A DNA stretch of 10,054 nucleotides from an uncultured Bacteroides sp. (GTDB lineage Bacteria; Bacteroidota; Bacteroidia; Bacteroidales; Bacteroidaceae): contig CAUHML010000118.1 in assembly GCA_959606905.1 (NCBI GenBank), forward strand, positions 1 to 10,054. Direction: 5' to 3'. The notes under the pieces were generated by a model. The model was not told where the DNA came from and did not search any database. It saw only the letters and a program-made list of their open reading frames with translations. A program made the position numbers and the translations under genes. Positions 6,858-10,054 of this stretch are shown here, piece after piece (positions within the stretch are counted from its first letter, which is position 1; the number at the start of each line of letters is the position of its first letter).

Positions 6858-9725
6858 ATGTATCGGACCTTAATTATCATTTTATTCTTATGGGCAGACA
6901 CAAAATTGTTCTCTTCCGAACACAGTGTCAATTATTCGTTCACCCAGCTCTCTATAGAGCAAGGACTTTCCCAAGCTACTGTCCAATCCATCCTGCTAGA
7001 CCATAAAGGTACTTTATGGATAGGTACCCAAAATGGATTGAACAGTTATACTCAAGAGGGAATCAAAACCTATCTGCACCATTCAGACGATCCCCACTCT
7101 CTACCTAGTAATTATATCAATCATCTGACAGAAGACTCATTAGGAAACCTTTGGATAGCAACTCCCAAAGGGTTAGCCCTTTATGATGCCGAACAGGACC
7201 GATTTAATACTACCATTTCCCAAGCGATCTATTCTTCTATCAAAGTAAAAGGTGGAATATGGTTTGGCAGCGAGAATACCATATATTGCTACGACTATCA
7301 TAGTAAAAAAACAAAGATCATTCACATTAAAAAACAAGAAAAGAAAAAAAATATCAACATGGTAGATTATAGAATCCAAAAAATGGTTTATCTCGATAAA
7401 AACAAAATTTTAGTAGGTACCCGAAGAAAAGGAATCTACTCGTACAACTGTCAAACTCAACAATTTAGTCTTTTTATTCCAAGCAGTCCTAACCTGCTGA
7501 CATCGTTATACATAACTCTTGACCAGCATATTTACACATCCTTTTATGGATCTGGACTATATTGCTATGACCAAACAGGAAAAATCCAAGAACACTATAC
7601 TCAAACAAATTCCGGATTAAACAACAATTATATTTTAGACATAACAGAACACAATGGCAAACTATGGTTGTCTACAGACGGAAGTGGCATCAACCAATTT
7701 GCTCCCCATACTCAACAATTCTCACAACTTCAACATATAGTAGGAGACTATTCTTCCCTACCAGTAAACTCCATCACCTTGCTCTATAAAGACCAAGAAA
7801 AAAACTTATGGGCAGGAAGCGTACGCGGAGGCATATTCTGTATTAAAGAAACGTACATTAAGACATATAAAGATGCCGTTTTAAACAATCCCAACGGACT
7901 CAGTGAAAAATCAATCATCAGCCTTTACGAAGAAAAGAATGGAAAAGTTTGGATTGGAACTGATGGAGGAGGTATCAACCTATACGACCCTTCTACTGAC
8001 AAATTTACCCATTTCCCCTCAACCTACGGAGATAAAGTTATTTCCATTGCTGAAATATCTGAATCTGAATTAATGGTTTCTTTGTATACCAAAGGCATTT
8101 TCCTGTTCAATAAAAAGACGCAGCAATATCGTCCTTTCACCATTATAGATAAAGAGACCAACTATAAAGAATGTTTTTATGGTTACCTTCCTTTGGCCAA
8201 TCAAGTGGCAAACAACAAAATATATATAATCAGTCGTAATGCATATGCATATAATACACATAACCACACATTCTCAAAGATGCAAACAGATCGTCACTAC
8301 GACTTCTCTAATAATGCACTTTGTCTATCATACTCCAACGATAAATTCTCTCTTTTAAAATACGCTCACCAAGCTTTTTGGGTAGATCAACAAAATGACA
8401 GTATCCGATTACTATTCGAGTTGGAAAAAAATGAAACCATCACTTCCATGTCTTATGACAACAACGATATAATATGGACCGGAACCGACAAAGGACTTGG
8501 ATTCTTCGACTTGAAAAGTCGAAAATACCATCGCATACACACCAAACTATTTAATAACATATCCTTCCTCATTGCCGATAGAAAAGGACGTCTATGGATC
8601 TGTGCTCAAAATCAACTATATTCTTATATTATCAAAGAAAATAAATTTACTATCTGGAATAGTTCTGATGGTTTCCCATCTAACGAAATTTTATTCGCAT
8701 ACCAAAAACAATCTAATAAGAATTACATCTATCTAGGTGGATCCGAAGGATTGGTAAAAATCAACACAAACATTCCCGAAACTGAAACTCAGATACCAGA
8801 AATATACCTGTCCGACATTCTCCTTAACGGTAGTCCTTATTTAAAAAAAATCAAAGAGAATACAATAAACATACCTTGGAACTACAATTCTCTTTCCATC
8901 CACCTTCGAATAAAGAACAGAGACATATTCCAAAAATACCTGCTCCGATACATAATTGAAAGTAGAAGCAAACAATTGATTGAAACTTACGATCCAACTT
9001 TAAATTTATCCTCTCTATCCGCAGGCAACTACACAATACGGGTTTCTTGCAATACTAAAGACGGGAATCATACCACACCCCAAAAATTGATAAACATAAT
9101 CGTTACTCCTCCTTGGTATAAGACCAGCTGGTTCATCGGCATAGCCGCCATCTTGTTTATTATTACCACAGCCGGTATAGGCTACATTTATTTCCGACGG
9201 AAAGAGAAATATATGAAAGGCAATATGAACCACTTCCTACAAGCTATATTGAACGACATCTTAAAAAACAAAGAAGAAAAAATACCAGTCGAAGAAAACA
9301 TTCCTGCAACGGAATTATCATCTAATAGGCTAGTAAAAGAAAAAAACGAAAAAAGGATAGAAACAGAACAGTCTCAAAAGAAAAACAGTAAAGAAGATGA
9401 GGAATTCATCGCCAAACTCAATATACTTATTAATGAAAATATGGCTGGAGAGGAACTTTCCATTAAGTTTCTCACAGATAAAATGGCTATGAGCAGAGCA
9501 TCCTTATATAATAAGGTAAAACTTCTAACCGGGTTGGGCGTTAATGACTATATCAATAAACTACGCATAGAAAAATCTGTTTACTTGCTTACAAATACCA
9601 ACATGAATATCAACGAAATATCTTACGAGGTAGGCTTTTCCTATCCGAGGTATTTCAGTACCTCCTTTAAACAAGTAAAAGGAATGACACCTACCCGATT
9701 TAAAGAAGAAAATAAAAGAAACTAA
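6858..9725 (+). CDS. Membrane-spanning one-component PUL regulator: double Reg_prop propeller, Y_Y_Y, TM, AraC HTH (no kinase)
   Basis: From the ATG the product has 955 residues. The reading frame can be extended to a TTG at 6837, but that codon falls in the probable -7 element, and the ATG start leads directly into a signal-like hydrophobic segment (residues 2-12). Then come 14 propeller-type repeats such as LWIGTQNGL, LWIATPKGL, LWLSTDGSGI, LWAGSVRGGI, VWIGTDGGGI, IWTGTDKGL and IYLGGSEGL, which fit two seven-bladed periplasmic propellers. A Y_Y_Y-like domain (about 670-750) follows, then one transmembrane helix (758-779), a Lys/Glu-rich cytoplasmic linker (780-845), and an AraC-type double HTH (about 862-950, with 'YEVGFSYPRYFSTSFKQ' as second helix-turn-helix). 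The outer and DNA-binding parts match hybrid two-component systems of Bacteroides PULs, but HisKA, HATPase and receiver domains are missing: only 66 residues separate TM and HTH regions. It probably senses an oligosaccharide in the periplasm and activates the divergent GH16-susC-susD operon. Confidence 0.93.
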   Translation: MYRTLIIILFLWADTKLFSSEHSVNYSFTQLSIEQGLSQATVQSILLDHKGTLWIGTQNGLNSYTQEGIKTYLHHSDDPHSLPSNYINHLTEDSLGNLWIATPKGLALYDAEQDRFNTTISQAIYSSIKVKGGIWFGSENTIYCYDYHSKKTKIIHIKKQEKKKNINMVDYRIQKMVYLDKNKILVGTRRKGIYSYNCQTQQFSLFIPSSPNLLTSLYITLDQHIYTSFYGSGLYCYDQTGKIQEHYTQTNSGLNNNYILDITEHNGKLWLSTDGSGINQFAPHTQQFSQLQHIVGDYSSLPVNSITLLYKDQEKNLWAGSVRGGIFCIKETYIKTYKDAVLNNPNGLSEKSIISLYEEKNGKVWIGTDGGGINLYDPSTDKFTHFPSTYGDKVISIAEISESELMVSLYTKGIFLFNKKTQQYRPFTIIDKETNYKECFYGYLPLANQVANNKIYIISRNAYAYNTHNHTFSKMQTDRHYDFSNNALCLSYSNDKFSLLKYAHQAFWVDQQNDSIRLLFELEKNETITSMSYDNNDIIWTGTDKGLGFFDLKSRKYHRIHTKLFNNISFLIADRKGRLWICAQNQLYSYIIKENKFTIWNSSDGFPSNEILFAYQKQSNKNYIYLGGSEGLVKINTNIPETETQIPEIYLSDILLNGSPYLKKIKENTINIPWNYNSLSIHLRIKNRDIFQKYLLRYIIESRSKQLIETYDPTLNLSSLSAGNYTIRVSCNTKDGNHTTPQKLINIIVTPPWYKTSWFIGIAAILFIITTAGIGYIYFRRKEKYMKGNMNHFLQAILNDILKNKEEKIPVEENIPATELSSNRLVKEKNEKRIETEQSQKKNSKEDEEFIAKLNILINENMAGEELSIKFLTDKMAMSRASLYNKVKLLTGLGVNDYINKLRIEKSVYLLTNTNMNINEISYEVGFSYPRYFSTSFKQVKGMTPTRFKEENKRN

Positions 9726-9729
9726 TATC

Positions 9730-9783
9730 AATGACGCAAATGTACGAATTTATTTTAATTTTATTCGTACCAATTACGTCATT
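9730..9783. terminator. Possible shared terminator between the regulator and nadC
   Basis: Two nested stems lie between the convergent genes: outer AATGACG/CGTCATT (9730-9736 and 9777-9783) and inner GTACGAAT/ATTCGTAC (9742-9749 and 9763-9770). They are separated by an internal loop of 5 and 6 bases, and the apical loop is 13 bases of A and T. The position, just past the regulator stop at 9725 and beyond the nadC stop at 9840, fits a bidirectional terminator. The T tracts after the stems are poor, so the call is moderate. Confidence 0.5.
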
Positions 9784-9839
9784 CATATTTCAAAAAAAGA
9801 TCCAAAATTTGAAGTTCTCTCTTATCATAAAACATTTCC

Positions 9840-10054
9840 TTAACAAGCCTTGAAGCTCATATCCAATCCTTTTACAGAATGGGTCAACGCACCAAAAGAA
9901 ATGAAATCCACTCCTGCCTGCGCATAGGGTAACATAGTATCGTAAGTAATACCACCAGAAGACTCGGTTTCGCAACGTCCTCCTACTATCTCTACAGCTT
10001 TACGAGTATCTTCAGGTGTAAAGTTATCAAACATAATACGATCCACACCTTCTG
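9840..10054 (-). CDS. nadC: Quinolinate (nicotinate-nucleotide) phosphoribosyltransferase, C-terminal part
   Basis: The frame is open to the right edge; about 70 residues of a protein that is normally about 280 residues are present, so the N-terminal domain and start lie outside the window. Visible hallmarks are 'GVDRIMFDNF' (the NadC 'D-IMLDNF' strand and loop), 'ESSGGIT' (E-SGGI motif that binds the phosphate of PRPP), and 'YAQAGVDFISFGALTHSVKGLDMSFK', a near-universal NadC ending. The enzyme joins quinolinate to PRPP and releases CO2, giving nicotinate mononucleotide for NAD synthesis in the cytoplasm. A GTG at 10044-10046 is an internal valine (GVDRIM), not a start. It is a housekeeping neighbour that is convergent with the PUL regulator and has no evident link to glycan use. 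Confidence 0.97.
   Translation of the reverse strand, partial: EGVDRIMFDNFTPEDTRKAVEIVGGRCETESSGGITYDTMLPYAQAGVDFISFGALTHSVKGLDMSFKAC

Noticed and set aside
9790..9975. 61-codon minus-strand frame overlapping nadC
   Set aside because: It lies in another frame of clear nadC coding sequence, and its Cys/Trp/Phe-rich translation resembles no known protein.

Overview
The window looks like a chromosomal segment of a gut Bacteroidales bacterium (Bacteroides or Phocaeicola type). The reasons are an AT-rich sequence, a SusC/SusD pair, a lipoprotein glycoside hydrolase, a two-propeller sensor/AraC regulator, a DUF4923-type secreted protein, and promoters that match the Bacteroides -7 element TAnnTTTG rather than a sigma70 -10 box. 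Nothing in the sequence fixes the species.

Layout. The left edge holds the last 20 codons of a + strand gene, probably recA, followed by a perfect 15-bp hairpin that can terminate transcription in both directions. A minus-strand gene for a small secreted DUF4923-like protein follows, with its own -7 promoter element. A second hairpin (978-1022) separates it from the main locus. That locus is a compact polysaccharide utilization locus (PUL) read on the minus strand in the order GH16 lipoprotein enzyme, SusC-type TonB-dependent transporter, SusD-type glycan-binding lipoprotein (6617 down to 1093). A 955-residue membrane-spanning regulator is divergently encoded on the + strand (6858-9725). About 240 bases between the two divergent genes hold -7 elements for both directions and a candidate operator. 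The right edge is the C-terminal part of nadC on the minus strand, convergent with the regulator and separated from it by an interrupted hairpin.

How it likely works (inference from family knowledge). The surface GH16 lipoprotein cuts a beta-linked polymer. SusD captures the oligosaccharides and passes them through SusC, powered by TonB. The periplasmic double propeller of the regulator senses a product and its cytoplasmic AraC-type HTH activates the GH16-susC-susD promoter next door. The regulator has the outer parts of a hybrid two-component system but no histidine kinase, ATPase or receiver domain, so it appears to be a one-component membrane-anchored activator. This is the most interesting object in the window.

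No RNA genes, CRISPR arrays, insertion sequences or phage genes were seen. All intergenic gaps are shorter than 300 bases. I find no evidence of a wholly new system; the points worth a second look are the kinase-less regulator, the enzyme-first gene order, the unresolved GH16 substrate, and the operator-like repeat.
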